DNA of 64,000 nt, taken from Pseudoscleropodium purum. Its lineage: Eukaryota > Streptophyta > Bryopsida > Hypnales > Brachytheciaceae. Within the stretch, counting starts at the first letter, position 1; every line of letters starts with the position of its first letter. Made by a program: the position numbers and the translations under genes. The DNA is taken from NCBI GenBank assembly GCA_963969395.1, contig OZ017797.1, positions 13,764,001 through 13,828,000 of the forward strand. The letters run 5' to 3'. The notes under the pieces were generated by a model. It was given only the letters and a program-made list of their open reading frames with translations, did no database searches and was not told the DNA's origin. Positions 37,432 to 49,120 of this stretch are shown one piece after another.

Positions 37432-37634
37432 GAGCATGTGAGCATTGAGCATATATATAAATAGAAATACTACAACCATTGAAGGTGTTTATAATATAAA
37501 CATCTATACTAAAGGTATCTATGTTATAGTTACACTATAATCATGGAAGGTTTTTATAATATAGGCACCAATAACGTAGTTGTATAGTCTTCTAGGTCCA
37601 TGTGCTCACACTCCTAAATTCACATAATAGCAAC
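37432..37634. repeat. Palindromic repeat family copy, reverse orientation
   Basis: It starts GGTATGTGAGCATGTGAGC and ends CATGTGCTCACACTCCTAAA then TTCACATAATAGCAAC. The reverse complement of that end matches the start of the 22471 copy. The interior has the same TATAATATA(G/A)-type palindromes. Confidence 0.6.
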
Positions 37635-38478
37635 TCTCGTCTAGGTGCAAAACCAACACTAGCTTCTCCTAGACTCTTGTATTTTTTATCATATACATAT
37701 AATGTCATGAATGTCAAATGTTTTGTGTTTCAATTTCTGGTCCAAAAGTAGGTGTTGCATTTAGAGAGTGATAATAATGGGTGTTTGATGCCATGGATTT
37801 GTAACAAGAAAGGTATGTGCACTTATAGTCAATTGATTCAATAAATGCCCATAAATGATTTTGTTTTTGCAATTGGAGAGGCAAATAGTAAGAGCTTGTG
37901 GGAGAGAAAATATAAATTTGTAGTATTTTGGTTGAAATAAATTATGACTGGAGAAGAATTTAGACATAAGATCTTCATTTTTACAAGATTTCCTTTTCCT
38001 CCCATTCTTATATGAACTAATTTAGAATCTTGCACCAAATTTATGAAGTACTAAGTAACCAAGCTAATCACACTATTGAAGAATATATAAAATTTACTTT
38101 TTTCAACAAACTTTGATGTTGTTCATCTTTTTTGTGTAGCTATTGGAATAAGCTTTTGAAAACAATCATCATCCACCTACTAAATTTGTTTAGGGTCAAA
38201 ATACACCTATTCATAAGGAGAATGTAAATCCTCTTTGTAAGGCATGCTTTCACATCCATTGCAGTGCAAGGAAGGTGCAAGGTTGATGAAAGCTTGCCCC
38301 ATTCCATCTCCTACATAGGTGTAATGAATCCTTGGCTATTAAAATACTTAGAAAGAAGTCTACATGAATAATAGATTCTTCTTCTTTCAAGGTGGATAAT
38401 AGCTTATATTTTTTGGATTTTTACATGATATTGATGTGGCAATCATCTACATGATACAGAAGCCTATTTTTTCTATTT

Positions 38479-39391
38479 TAATCCTTTAAGTTATACAATC
38501 ATGTTTTCACCGATAAACTTGAAAACTATCATTTTTAGTGCGAGTACCAAATTTTTGAAAAAAGAAAACTTTTTTTGACACGTGTCACCATAGGATCTTG
38601 TAGTATGCTGACTTTAAAACATGCAGTAAAAATTTCAGAAATTTCCACCCCTTGGATTGCAAGATATAAGCATTCAAATTCACCAAAATCATTTTTTGGG
38701 CCCTACGAAAAATAGGGCAGCAACACCTCACAAGCTCACTTTTCTGTGAAAAAATGTCCAAAATGGTGGTTCTTTTTTAATTCTTTTCCTTAGATAAATT
38801 GGTCACATGCTTGAAATTTTTTAAATCATTTGGAATAGTACAACATCTAGAAAAAAAATAGTAAATAGATAGTAGTAGAGAATGATTAAAAATACTAAAT
38901 TATTAAGAATTTAATTATGGAATTGAAAAATGCCAATGGTTACAATGTTGTAATAAATAATCTATATACTAAGATTTTATTTTTTTCAAAAATCTTGAAA
39001 ATTGAGTAAGACAAAAGATTTCAAAGTTTATTTTAGAGTCTAGAATTGATAATTGCCTGGAAACAAAAAATCCTCATAACTTTTGACTCATTGATCAAAA
39101 CGGAATGATTCAAAGCTTTCAACTTCTACATAACTCTATTTCAAATTTTTGTTTATGAAAAAATTGATTTTTTATTAGCATAAATTGTCCATTTATAAAA
39201 AACAAACATACTAGGCCATAACTTTTTGACTCATATTTCCAAATGTCATGAAATTTAGTGCGTATGAAAGATATTCCTTGTCCCCACTTTTTGTTAAAAT
39301 TTGGGCCAAAAATATAGAAACCTCTAGTCACACGTACCTATCCAAAATTGCTACATAGCCAAAAAATGCATGCTAGTCCTTTAGGGGTTAA
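38479..39391 (+). mobile_element. TTAA-bounded repeat, plus copy
   Basis: The left end is TTAATCCTTTAAG, then CATGTTTTCACCGATAAAC. The right end is GTCCTTTAGGGGTTAA. Both ends carry TTAA. The interior includes GGATCTTGTAGTATGCTGAC, GGGCCCTACGAAAAATAGGG and AACTTTTGACTCATTGATCA in family order. Confidence 0.65.
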
Positions 39392-39614
39392 ACCCTTACT
39401 AAAGTGCCATTGTCCTTACAAGGGATAAAATGGATTTCAGATAGGTTCCTATGAGCTCAATTAGATTGTATATATACACACAAAAACAGAGCTTATTGCA
39501 ATGCAACACGATAGGGGTGCAATAAAAAATTGGGATGAAAACATGACTCTTTTTATGACATCAAATCCTAACAGGGGACGTGACCATCTATACTTCAAAA
39601 TTATATTAGTTTAC

Positions 39615-40060
39615 CCTGTACCATTGCCATGGTCAGAATGAAAGTAAAAGTAATTTTCTAATTTTTTAATTCATATAAACTTTAAAATTCAATAACTTTC
39701 ACACCATAGGTTAGAACGCTAAGAAACAAAGCCCGTGCATCCTTCCCTGTTGAGAGCTTTCCTATGATACCAAGAATGCCACTAGAGGACACATGAGTAG
39801 GGAGATCTCAATGTAACAAGCAAACAAAACAAGCATACAAAACAAACAACTTATCTTATGGTATCTTATGGTATGATGTTGCCATAGTCAGAAAAAAAAA
39901 TTAATATTCTAATTTAAAAAAATTCATAACAACTTTGAAATTCAATTACTTTCACATTGTACGTCCAAACGCTATGAAACAAAGCTTGTGCATCCCTCTT
40001 CGCCAAGGGCTTTCCAATGGTACCAACAATGCAACAAACAAACAAAACAAACAACCTAAC
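39615..40060 (-). repeat. Pair of tandem copies of a roughly 200-bp repeat (minus orientation)
   Basis: Copies at about 39615-39800 and 39870-40055 share TTGCCAT(G)GTCAGAA, TAATTTTCTAATTTTTTAAT, CAATAACTTTCACA and GAAACAAAGC-(C/T)GTGCATCC. Their reverse complement matches the plus-orientation pair at 46250-46735. Confidence 0.6.
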
Positions 40061-40274
40061 TTAAGGTATTCATAATTATAATTATAATAATTATCTTTCT
40101 CTGATTTCTTGGATGAATGCAACAAAAGTAGCAATTTTGAGTGTTTTTTGACAAAAAAATGATTGGGGGACTTTAGGGGATTAAATTCTTTTCATCCATA
40201 TTGATCCATTTGAGCTATGTAATTTACTTTTAAAAAAAAATATTTGGCAAATTCCAAGCCCGAGCTCAATGGAA

Positions 40275-40336
40275 ATTGTCAACAAAAACAAGAAAAAAAA
40301 CAAGAAAAAAAAAACAAGAAAAAAAACAAGAAGAAG
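40275..40336. repeat. ACAAGAAAAA-type short tandem repeat
   Basis: Repeated ACAAG plus A-tract units of 11-15 bases. It underlies a spurious Lys-rich ORF at 40276-40458. Confidence 0.8.
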
Positions 40337-40509
40337 GCTCCAAAAAATCTCAAATTTCCTGTAGCCTCATTGCTAGTCTCTGGACTAAATTAGGTCGGTT
40401 TCTAGCGACAAATCGACCAAAACATTTATACTGGTCCCAGTGGAGCTGCCTGCTGTGACTGAGGAATCTTGATGAGTGGTCAGACAAAATCAACGGACTC
40501 AAAAGAACT

Positions 40510-40595
40510 CCGACACTCCACATTGTTAGGGTGAACAGCCAATGAGAGGGCCTCCTGGTCCCTATCATTGGCTGTTCTTTCTCAATACGTGTCGG
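40510..40595. repeat. Foldback hairpin with CCAAT boxes in a GC-rich island
   Basis: GAACAGCCAATGAGAGGGCC (40533-40552) pairs with GGTCCCTATCATTGGCTGTTC (40557-40577). An outer pair, CCGACAC / GTGTCGG, encloses it. Each arm presents a CCAAT/ATTGG box. The surrounding 40360-40740 is GC-rich. It may be a small MITE or a promoter remnant. Confidence 0.6.
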
Positions 40596-40759
40596 ACTCT
40601 CTCAAGTGCACCTCCGTCCCTGTCCGCTGGCTGTGGAGGCCTCAGCGATTTCTTTTTATTAATGCTATTTAGGCGGGACGTTAAATCCTGCCCACGAAAT
40701 GGGCCTAGCAGGCTGGATTTACCCCGGGGAAAATCCAGGATTTTTTTATTTTATTTTTT

Positions 40760-41780
40760 ATTTTAAATTTTTTTTATTTTTTATTCACACAAATTTTTTT
40801 TTGCAAATTTTGAATTCATATTTGCAATCAAAGACTCCAAAGTATTTTCAGGAGGTGTAGAATACATCTAGACATGGCTCAAAATAGGGGGCTTGTTTTA
40901 CTTTTACTCCTAGAGAATTTCAAAATGAGCTTGTTGGGCCTACTTTGCAAGTAAGATTTAGTGACTTGTGCTATTTAGAATTGCAAATTGAATTACAGCC
41001 TTTAACCCCTTAATATACAAAGTGCTCTCTAGAATTGACAATTTGAGAAAAATCATCATATTGTAAAGTATTATTTGGAAGAATATTTTGGATGTGATAT
41101 TGTAGTTAGGTTTTTGGAATCCCTATTCCAAACGCTACGAAGTTTGAACACTAGGGAATGATCTATGTAAGGTTAGTGTAGTGTGTTCAAATGTCACTTT
41201 GTACTTAAGTTTTGAAGATAGAATAAAAAATTCCTTCTTATTCCCACTAAATAGCCCAAGAAACACTCAACAGTCCATTATAAGATAAAAGACTCAACAT
41301 GCATGTCCCTGTCTTGTCTAGTGTTGTAGGGCTCATGGCAATATGTCTGGGACAATATGTCTGGGACAATATGTCAGGGTGGACTGACTTGTTTATGTAT
41401 GCGATGCAAGACTTGACCTCAGTACAGCCCACTATAGTATTTTGAAACTAGTACAAATATATGTCTGTAGTATTTCAAAAGAAATTAGAATTTAGGATTT
41501 AGAAAGTCTTACAATGGATTACCCCTCAGCAACTCTAGGGACAATATTGGCCAATACAGGGGTTAATCGATTCCTACAATTCCAAAATTCAAATTTACCA
41601 CATACATATGCAATTTTCAATACAAATTCTAATAATAATTAATACAAAATAATTAATAGAATTTTAAATCTAGTTCCCAATTAGGGGTACAGCCCTTTGG
41701 GCCGTTCAAAAAATTTGACCCTTTATTTTGATTTGTTTTTAATGAATGATCTTGAATTTTAATTAAAAGCCTTTAAGCCC
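40760..41780. other. AT-rich intergenic DNA, no gene seen
   Basis: A short direct repeat, AATATGTCTGGGAC followed by AATATGTCTGGGAC and a degenerate third copy, lies near 41340-41375. Nothing else can be supported. Confidence 0.45.
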
Positions 41781-41799
41781 CATTTTCGTACACTAGTTG

Positions 41800-42900
41800 A
41801 TACCTTGGCAATACCCAGTCAGTACCCAGTCAGTAAACCACTTCCTGAATCCAGGTGACAATTTGAGGTTTCATCACCTCGATTGACACTTGTCCAAGTT
41901 CCAATCCTAACTCAAGACTTCAATCGGCACCTCACCCTATCTCGGGATCCCGATCCAAATCCCTAATTTGCCAGTTCAACGAAGAATGGCCGGTCTGCCA
42001 CTACGACGCCGAATTCTTCCGCCGATCATTAATTTAATCCAGATCAATCTCCTCGCAACTTCCGATGCACTCCAATCAAGTCGTAGCAACACTCCAATTA
42101 CCCCGAATGGATTTTTATCAATTTCTGATTCTTCGGCCTCCCTCTAGCAGTTCTGACCCTTGCGACACCGGCCTGAACAGATTTGCAATCTCAATCATCT
42201 GTGCACACACAACAATTCTCCCGCACCATCCCCGCTACTCTGTACTTCATAGCCTGATCACCACGTCCTCAAATCGTCAACGAAATCTCTCAATGTTTCC
42301 TAGGGCAATTTTTAGTTCGAGAATTCAAAACCAGATCGCCCGTTTTCATTGATTCTTGACTTCGCTCTAATTGTATATCTCTTCTTCGAACTGCTACACT
42401 TTTGTCAATCTTCTCACACCATTCAGATTCTTGAAGAAACTGCAGCGCTTGCGTAAGCCCGTGATTGACTGGCCACTCCCAGATCTCAGTTCAAAATGAA
42501 AACCGCAAATTCCAGTCCTTGCTACGCCTCTATTCCTCACCGAAACATTCTAATTTCCACCGATTGCTCACCGTGTGCACAGATGCTTTCCGAAATTCAA
42601 AAACACACACAAAACTCTTGATTGCTCCTCAACAAATTCAGGAAATTCCACGCAATACAACACCATAAACAACACAATTGAAGAAATAGCACTTCTATTA
42701 CAAACAGCACATTACGTGCAAGAATTACAGCACAATTTAGAATGAATACCCCAAGAGGAGAGAAAATGAGAGAAAAGAGAGGAATTAAAGGTGAAATTTG
42801 AGGGTGATCGGAGGTGGTACGAGGCGTGTCTCGACCTGTGGAATCTCCTCGCGCGCCTCTGAATCCCTAATTTCCCATCTTTTCTTTATTTGTGCCAGTC
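41800..42900. other. GC-richer segment, weakly gene-like, unresolved
   Basis: Composition rises and CpG-containing words are frequent. A 53-codon frame starts at the ATG at 41986 in good plant context (AAGAATGGCC) and encodes a Leu/Ile/Arg/Ser-rich N-terminus-like peptide ending at 42147. Another frame spans 42065-42352. The minus strand read from 42870 looks like a leader (pyrimidine-rich TTCCTCTCTTTTCTCTC type). It could be an LTR, a gene start or a gene remnant. I find no protein family. Confidence 0.25.
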
Positions 42901-44677
42901 TCTTTATCTTTTTCCTTTTCTTTTTATCTTTTTTTTTCTGGAACTTTTCCTTTTCCTTTTATTTTGCCTTTTTGCCCTTTTCTATTAATTTGTGGCTACT
43001 TACTAAAGTATCTTTGTACTTTTTGGAACTTTTAGTGTACTTTGAACTACTTTAACACTAAATACTCAAAATATATATAAATAATATAGGAAATGCCATA
43101 AAAAAATTGAAAAAGTTCTACAAAAAGCTGAAAAGCTAGACTACAGATATACAAAGAAAAGTTGAAGACTTTGAGTTTTAGATTTCATTTGTATGGTTAA
43201 ATTTACCAATGCTATCACCAATATTTTTTTTTTATAAATTTTGAAAATAAAATTTCAAAACTCCTTCAAAATTTGATTACAAGCAAAATATTATCATTTT
43301 TGGAATAAAACTTGTTCCAATAAATTTGAAATTGGAAGTTCTCTTGACATAGTGGTTTTTTGAAATTTTTGTATTTTTCAAATCTATGACCTCATTTTTG
43401 CAAATCTGATTTTGAACTAGAGTTAGTGCAATTTTGGCTTGGTCAACAACTTGATACACTTCCACATTTATAGTTTTAGAAAAATATGCATTCTAGTAAT
43501 ACCAAATCCAGCCATTAGATAAGAAAACAACTTGATAAAATATCTTTGCAAATAAAGATGACTATCCCTGAATCCTCTAAGTGCTCAACCATCTATTAGA
43601 TCAATGATGAATGTTGTTAAAAATACACTTTATTCAATATATGGTCATTGACAAAACTTAAAAAACAAAACATGTAACAAATCAATAGAAAGAAGAATAA
43701 TTGCTCTACATGAATCAATGATATAGTTATGTTGGTGGAAGCTTCAATAATTTATTATAAATTTCTAAAAATAATTTTACTATCTTTAAATGGACAAAAA
43801 AATAATACTAAACCTTTGGTGCAAGATTAAAGTCTAGTGAAATTAACTACCCTTGCCACATTGGACTTTGAATTCTTTGATAGACCATTTATAATAATAT
43901 GAATAATTGAATAAAAAAAATCATCTCTAAAGTAGTTTGAATTTCTAATTTATCTCAAGTTCTTAAAACTTCTAGTTTTATAATTACTACAGTTTTATGT
44001 AGTTTTTTGACGTGTCATAGGCAATTTGGCATTCAAAGTCTTTTACAATATAAAGATTCTTGATTTAAGGGAAGCAAGAGATCTCTTGCCTTGAAGTTTA
44101 AGAATGCTATGTTTGTATCAATTGACAATCTCAAATAACAACCAATTCAATTAGAGAATCTCCCTAATTTATAACATAATCCTACAAATTATGTACAAGT
44201 AGTCTCCATGTCTCCATAAGTGAAATTTCATTTGTATAAAAAGAATTATCTTATAAATAAAGTAGTAATATTAGTGTCACTACAAACTTATTGTCATTTT
44301 TTTTAACATTTGCATGATAAAATATTATTTTAGTATTGTAGAAGTTTAAATATATTACAAATATTTTGATTTTAGTAAATGAGAGTCACAAATACTAATA
44401 GAAGTGTTATTGTCAATGAGACTTGTGAATATAATCATTTATTTAACAATATTGATTCTTACCATATGCTAAATACTACTAATTCTTAAAGGATTTAGTA
44501 TGGAGGCAATACCTTAGCTCATAAAGTTTTTTGTAACCTAACATAGGTTTTGAGAAATTTGGACATTTAAAATGAAGTATTAGATTTGTTTTTCTCATTT
44601 CTTCTCGAGATTAGAAAATCAAACAAACTTCTAGTGGATCTAGTTTTTATGACAATCTGAAAGTTGAAAATAATAAC

Positions 44678-44720
<43 letters not shown>

Positions 44721-45590
44721 TTTTTTGAGTCAAACTTAGGTAGGTGGAATGCAACATTATTTTGCTTTGAAAATTTTCATAATTCTTCCTAACTTGAGGC
44801 TATACTCAAATATTAAGTCCCTTAATCTTTCTTGCAAAGGAAATTTGGATCATGGGGCTCAAAAATTCAACAAAAGTCACATCATCAATAGTTTTGGCAA
44901 TCTTGGAAAAACATTTTGTTCTATTATGCAAACTATATTTTTGCACATATATTACCTTCAAATCCCAAATTTTTTACATGCAACCCTAATATTAGTCAAA
45001 AATAAGATCCTATAGTTATAAATTTTAAAAATGAATTAAATTAGATTTATAGTCCCTTTTGTAGGAAGTTATAATTTTTTCTAGTTTTTTATAAGTATTT
45101 GCCAATTATTGATCTATGAATCTTTAGGGGTTAAAAAAAGTAGAGGAGTGACCTTTTCTCTATTTTTATTATACATTTTCATAGAATGCAGTAGAGCTAG
45201 AGTGACAATCAATGATATTATTTTGTAGTTGAGACTAGATGAAACGTGGTTAAAGGGTTAAATTATATTAAGAAATGAATGAAAACAATCACTTGGATTA
45301 AAATTTTGGTAATGGAAGACAAGATTTTAGTTCCAATTTAGTCTTTAAGGTAGGGATACCTAAAATTGTCCTTCTTTCTTATGTGAATAGTTTCTATTTT
45401 TAGGTTGATGAAAATTTTAATTTTTTTTCGATTGGTGAAGGATAGGAGATTTGATTGCATCAAAAAACAATCATTTGGATACCATACACAATAATTATGA
45501 AGGATCAAAGTATTTTTAGATATATATTCTAAATTAGTTTCTTCAAGAATGAGGTACATTCTGATTTAAAAGATGTAAGGTAAAACAGCC
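42900..45590. other. AT-rich intergenic DNA
   Basis: No gene. It contains the trinucleotide tract listed separately. A lone terminus-like CTTTAGGGGTTAA at about 45124-45136 may be the remnant right end of a TTAA-type element whose body is no longer recognisable. Confidence 0.45.
44668..44722. repeat. (AAT)n followed by (ATT)n microsatellite palindrome
   Basis: About ten AAT-type triplets run directly into about ten ATT triplets, giving a perfect-looking inverted repeat able to form a long AT hairpin. Confidence 0.9.
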
Positions 45591-46200
45591 CATTGTGGAC
45601 TCCTAGAAATGACCCCATTAAGGTTTTCTTCTAGCTAATGAAAATTTGAACCACAATCAATGTCTTAGCTAATTGGAATGGAGTGATTAATGATCATAAT
45701 AGGAACTTTCAACTTTTCAGTGTTAATTCATTATAGGAAGTGATTCCTTTAGGGCTTCCATGTTAAAAAATATTGGAACTGCATTAGGTGAGTTTGATGA
45801 GCATTATGGATACAATTTTTGTTGATTTGGAAGAAGTCTAGAGACCATGATGGGTAGAACACTTTAAAAATTTATAACAAATTCATATTTTGTTGAAAAA
45901 ATATAATTTCAATTGCTATCATCATTTTTGACAATTGTCTATATGTATGAAAAAATTAGAAAATTACACCAATAATATGAAGGCAAATTCCTCATTTAGT
46001 CCGTAATGGACTATTTTACTTTAAGGTAGCAAGTCCATAAAGTGCCCTTTAAGAAATGAAACTGAATTTAGGGAGGTGAAACTTCTTGAAATATTTTTTT
46101 TAGTAAATTTTCTTTAAAAGACAAATGGAATTGGCATCTATCCCAAGTCATTTCATTTTTTTGGAGCTTTGTGGAGTTAGTTTTGAATTTTTGAAGTTGA
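45590..46200 (+). repeat. Interspersed repeat, copy 2
   Basis: Second copy of the element at 33430-34280, same orientation. Its far end appears after the tandem pair at 46250-46735: the GTACATTGTTGGTACAA-type end near 46760 corresponds to GTACATTGATTGTACATTG near 34230. The pair therefore seems to have inserted inside this copy. Confidence 0.55.
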
Positions 46201-46249
46201 AATGGCATCTCTCTATATCATAAATTAGATTGTTTGTTTTGTTTGTTAT

Positions 46250-46735
46250 GGTGTAATTTCCTAAACTATGTGTCCCTAGTTTGCATACTTCATATGGTTG
46301 AAAGCCCTTAATGAGGAGGGGTGCATGGGCTTTGTTTCATAGCATTTGGACCTACAATGTGAATGTGATAGAATTTCAAAGTTTTTATGAATTAAAAAAT
46401 TAGAAAATTATTTTAATTTTAATGTAATGTGGCAACAATAAAAGGCACACACTAGTACTTTAAGTTAGGCTATTTGTTTGTTTATTTGTTTGTTTATAGT
46501 TTTGTTTGTTATAGTGAGATTTGTTGCACCATATGTCCACCAATTGTATTTTTGGTACTGTTGAAAAGCTTTGTGTGAGGATGGGTGCGTGGGCTTTGTT
46601 TCGTGAAGTTTGGACCTAAGGCATGATAATTATTGAATTTTGGAATTACAATGATTTAAAAAATTAGAAAATTATTTATATTATATTATATTGTGGCAAC
46701 GGCATAGAATACACTAGTAGGGCTCTAGAATCACC
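46250..46735 (+). repeat. Pair of tandem copies of a roughly 230-bp repeat (plus orientation)
   Basis: Both copies contain AGGA(G)GGGTGC(A/G)TGGGCTTT, GTTTC(A/G)T-(A/G)CATTTGGACCTA-type and AAAAAATTAGAAAATTATTT, and end near GTGGCAAC. Between them lies a TTTGTTTG-rich spacer (46470-46500). They are the inverted counterpart of 39615-40060. Confidence 0.6.
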
Positions 46736-47170
46736 CACCTCTTTAGATGTATACAATTTGTACATTGTTGGTACAATATAAAAACATCATGTATAGATAG
46801 TTTACATTTGAGTAGGTGGACAAATTTAGAACTTGAGCAGTTTAAGAACCTCCTACCACATTAAAATAAATTTGGGGCCTCTAAAAGACTATGAGTTATT
46901 GGCCCTTGTAAATGCTGAAACTGAGGAATGCAAATCTGATGTGGTCGAGAGAGTGCTAGGTCATTAGTTTTAAAAAAATTAGATTTTTTTTGCATTTCAA
47001 GACCAAACTTTTTTTTTAATAATTTTTTTTCTTTGTCATTATTGGCATGACAATAGCTAGCAATATTGGGAACAAAATTGAAATGGCCCTCTGGAGGCCT
47101 CAAATTTTCCCTAATGTATTGTTTGTTAGCATCTCATTTTGTGGAGCTCTTGCATTTGGGTGTCCCTACC

Positions 47171-48126
47171 TTAACTCCTAAATGAATTTGACTATGTTTC
47201 ACCAAAACCACTCAAAAATTGCCATTTCTAGTACAAGTACCAAATTTTTGAAGAAAAATCACTTTTAAACACATGTAACCATAGGATCTTATAGTATGCT
47301 AGTTTGAAAAGATGTGCAAAAAATTTCAGAAATTCCTACCATGTAGATTGCAAGATATTAGCATTTGAAGTGAAAAAAATCCTTTTTTTGGCCCTAAGAA
47401 AATCTAGGTAGTTGCACTTCATAAGGTTTTCATTTGTATTAAAAAAAATGCCCCAAATGTTGGTTATTCTTTACATTCATTCTTTAAGTCAATTTGGCTA
47501 CATGCTTGAAAAATTTCAGATCATTTGGAATTGTACAACATATAGGAAAAAAATAGTAAGTACAAAGAAGGAGAAAATGATTCAAAATACTAAATTGTTA
47601 ATAATTTATTTATGGAATTGAAAATTGCCAATTCCAATGGTTGTAATGTTGTAACAAGCAATCTATACCTAATGTTTTTATTTTTTTCCAAAATTTTTGA
47701 AAATTGAATTAAATAAAGGACTTTGAAGTTTGTCTTAGTGTAGAGATTCAATAATGACCCACAAACTCTTGCAAACTAAAACCCCTCATAACTTTTGACT
47801 CATTGATTGAAATGAAATGATCCAAAGCTTTCAAAGTATATATAAATCCAGAGAACCAATTTCAAATTTTAATTTCTGAAAAAAGTCATTTTTAAAGAAG
47901 TTCTTTTTACTGCCCGAGCTGCCTGACGAGTACTGAAAACACATATTATACAATAACTTTTTAACTATGTAGTCAAACATTATGAAAATTTTTGGGCCTT
48001 AAAGCTACTCCTTGAACACATGTCGTGTTAAAATTTCAAGGAAAAAAAAATAAAAACTCCATGTGTAGTGAGCTGCCCAAAATTTCTATATTGCCAAAAA
48101 ACGCAGTTTGGGCATTTAGGGGTTAA
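47171..48126 (+). mobile_element. TTAA-bounded repeat, full-length plus copy
   Basis: The left end is TTAACTCCTAAATGAATTTG and the right end GGGCATTTAGGGGTTAA, with TTAA at both ends. This 956-bp copy shows every family block in order (GGATCTTATAGTATGCTAGT, TTTTTTGGCCCTAAGAAAAT, AATACTAAATTGTTAATAAT, AACTTTTGACTCATTGATTG, TTTTTGGGCCTTAAAGCTAC). It has no coding capacity. It forms the boundary between the repeat-rich middle and the gene-bearing right end. Confidence 0.75.
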
Positions 48127-49000
48127 TAAGAACAAGCAACTACACTATGATTGGCTCTATCCCTACAGCATTAACACTCTTTTTGAGCAAGGTAAGACCT
48201 ACTCAAGTTTCCCCAAATGTAGCTTCCACCAATGCCAAGCCTCCTCCTTTGCTGTCCAAAGCCAATAAATTTTGCCGTCTATCAAATTTACGCCAGCTCG
48301 AACATTGGCTGGGCAGCTCCTCCAAAAACAGGGCAGGATGAAGGAATTTACGATTTCCCACAGAAAGAGGCGGTCTCAATGATTCCATCCGACTTGTACC
48401 GAAAGTTCGTCACTCAACAGTGCAACTTGCAGGCTGGTGAGGGCGCAGGTTCTGGAAGGACGACGGAACTCAAATTCTCCAGTAAGCTTGCAGTGCGTCC
48501 TTCCGCGAGTTCTGTTTTGCAATTTGTCTGTTCCGGTGGTCGTCAGTCGTCACTGGTCACCTCACTGGCTTCCTCCTCCTCACTGATAATAGCTTAAAGC
48601 CTGGAAGCATCGGAAAACTCTTTTTTAAAAATTGTTTCAAATTTTAAATGGTTTTGTGACTTTTGTCGTAGGAAACTTATAAAGCTGGCATGGCTGGCTT
48701 GCATCTCACGATGTGCGCATCATCACCTTCATCTTCCTTCGCTTTCTGTCGTTTCGACGTCCGTACTCTTGGGGAATTCCTTGTTTCTACCCTTCGCATG
48801 TTTTTGACTCTTTCGACAAAGTCAGAGAACTCCGACGATCACACTCATCCCCTGAGTGGCTTAGCTGAAGTAGAACAATATAGAATTCAATATACGGAGA
48901 TCCGCTTAAAAACAGGAACAGCAGCGCCAATTCGTCATTACTACATCCAGCGCTTTTGCTGTTCTCTTTTTCGTGTGCTATATTTCTCTCTGTTCTAAGA
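48127..49000. other. GC-richer region upstream of the DUF1442 gene, with an uncertain ORF
   Basis: A 121-codon plus-strand frame at 48232-48597 contains NIGWAAPPKTGQDEGIYDF and looks partly protein-like, but the minus strand of the same bases also shows open, protein-like stretches. I recognise no family. It may be promoter or leader sequence of the downstream gene or a gene remnant. Confidence 0.25.
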
Positions 49001-49120
49001 GGTTTTGGCATGCTTTTCTTGGCATCGCTTCTTGTGTTGGGAGAGAGTCCGTGGGAAGAAAGTGACGAGAGGACATAAGTTAAAGAGGTTATGAATTGTG
49101 GAGGGGGAAGTGCATATGTC

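Noticed and set aside
47171..48126. Stowaway or Tourist-type MITE assignment for the TTAA family
   Set aside because: Stowaway elements use TA with CTCCCTCC-type ends, and Tourist elements use TAA/TTA with GG-starting ends. The CCCCTAAATG termini next to TTAA fit neither.
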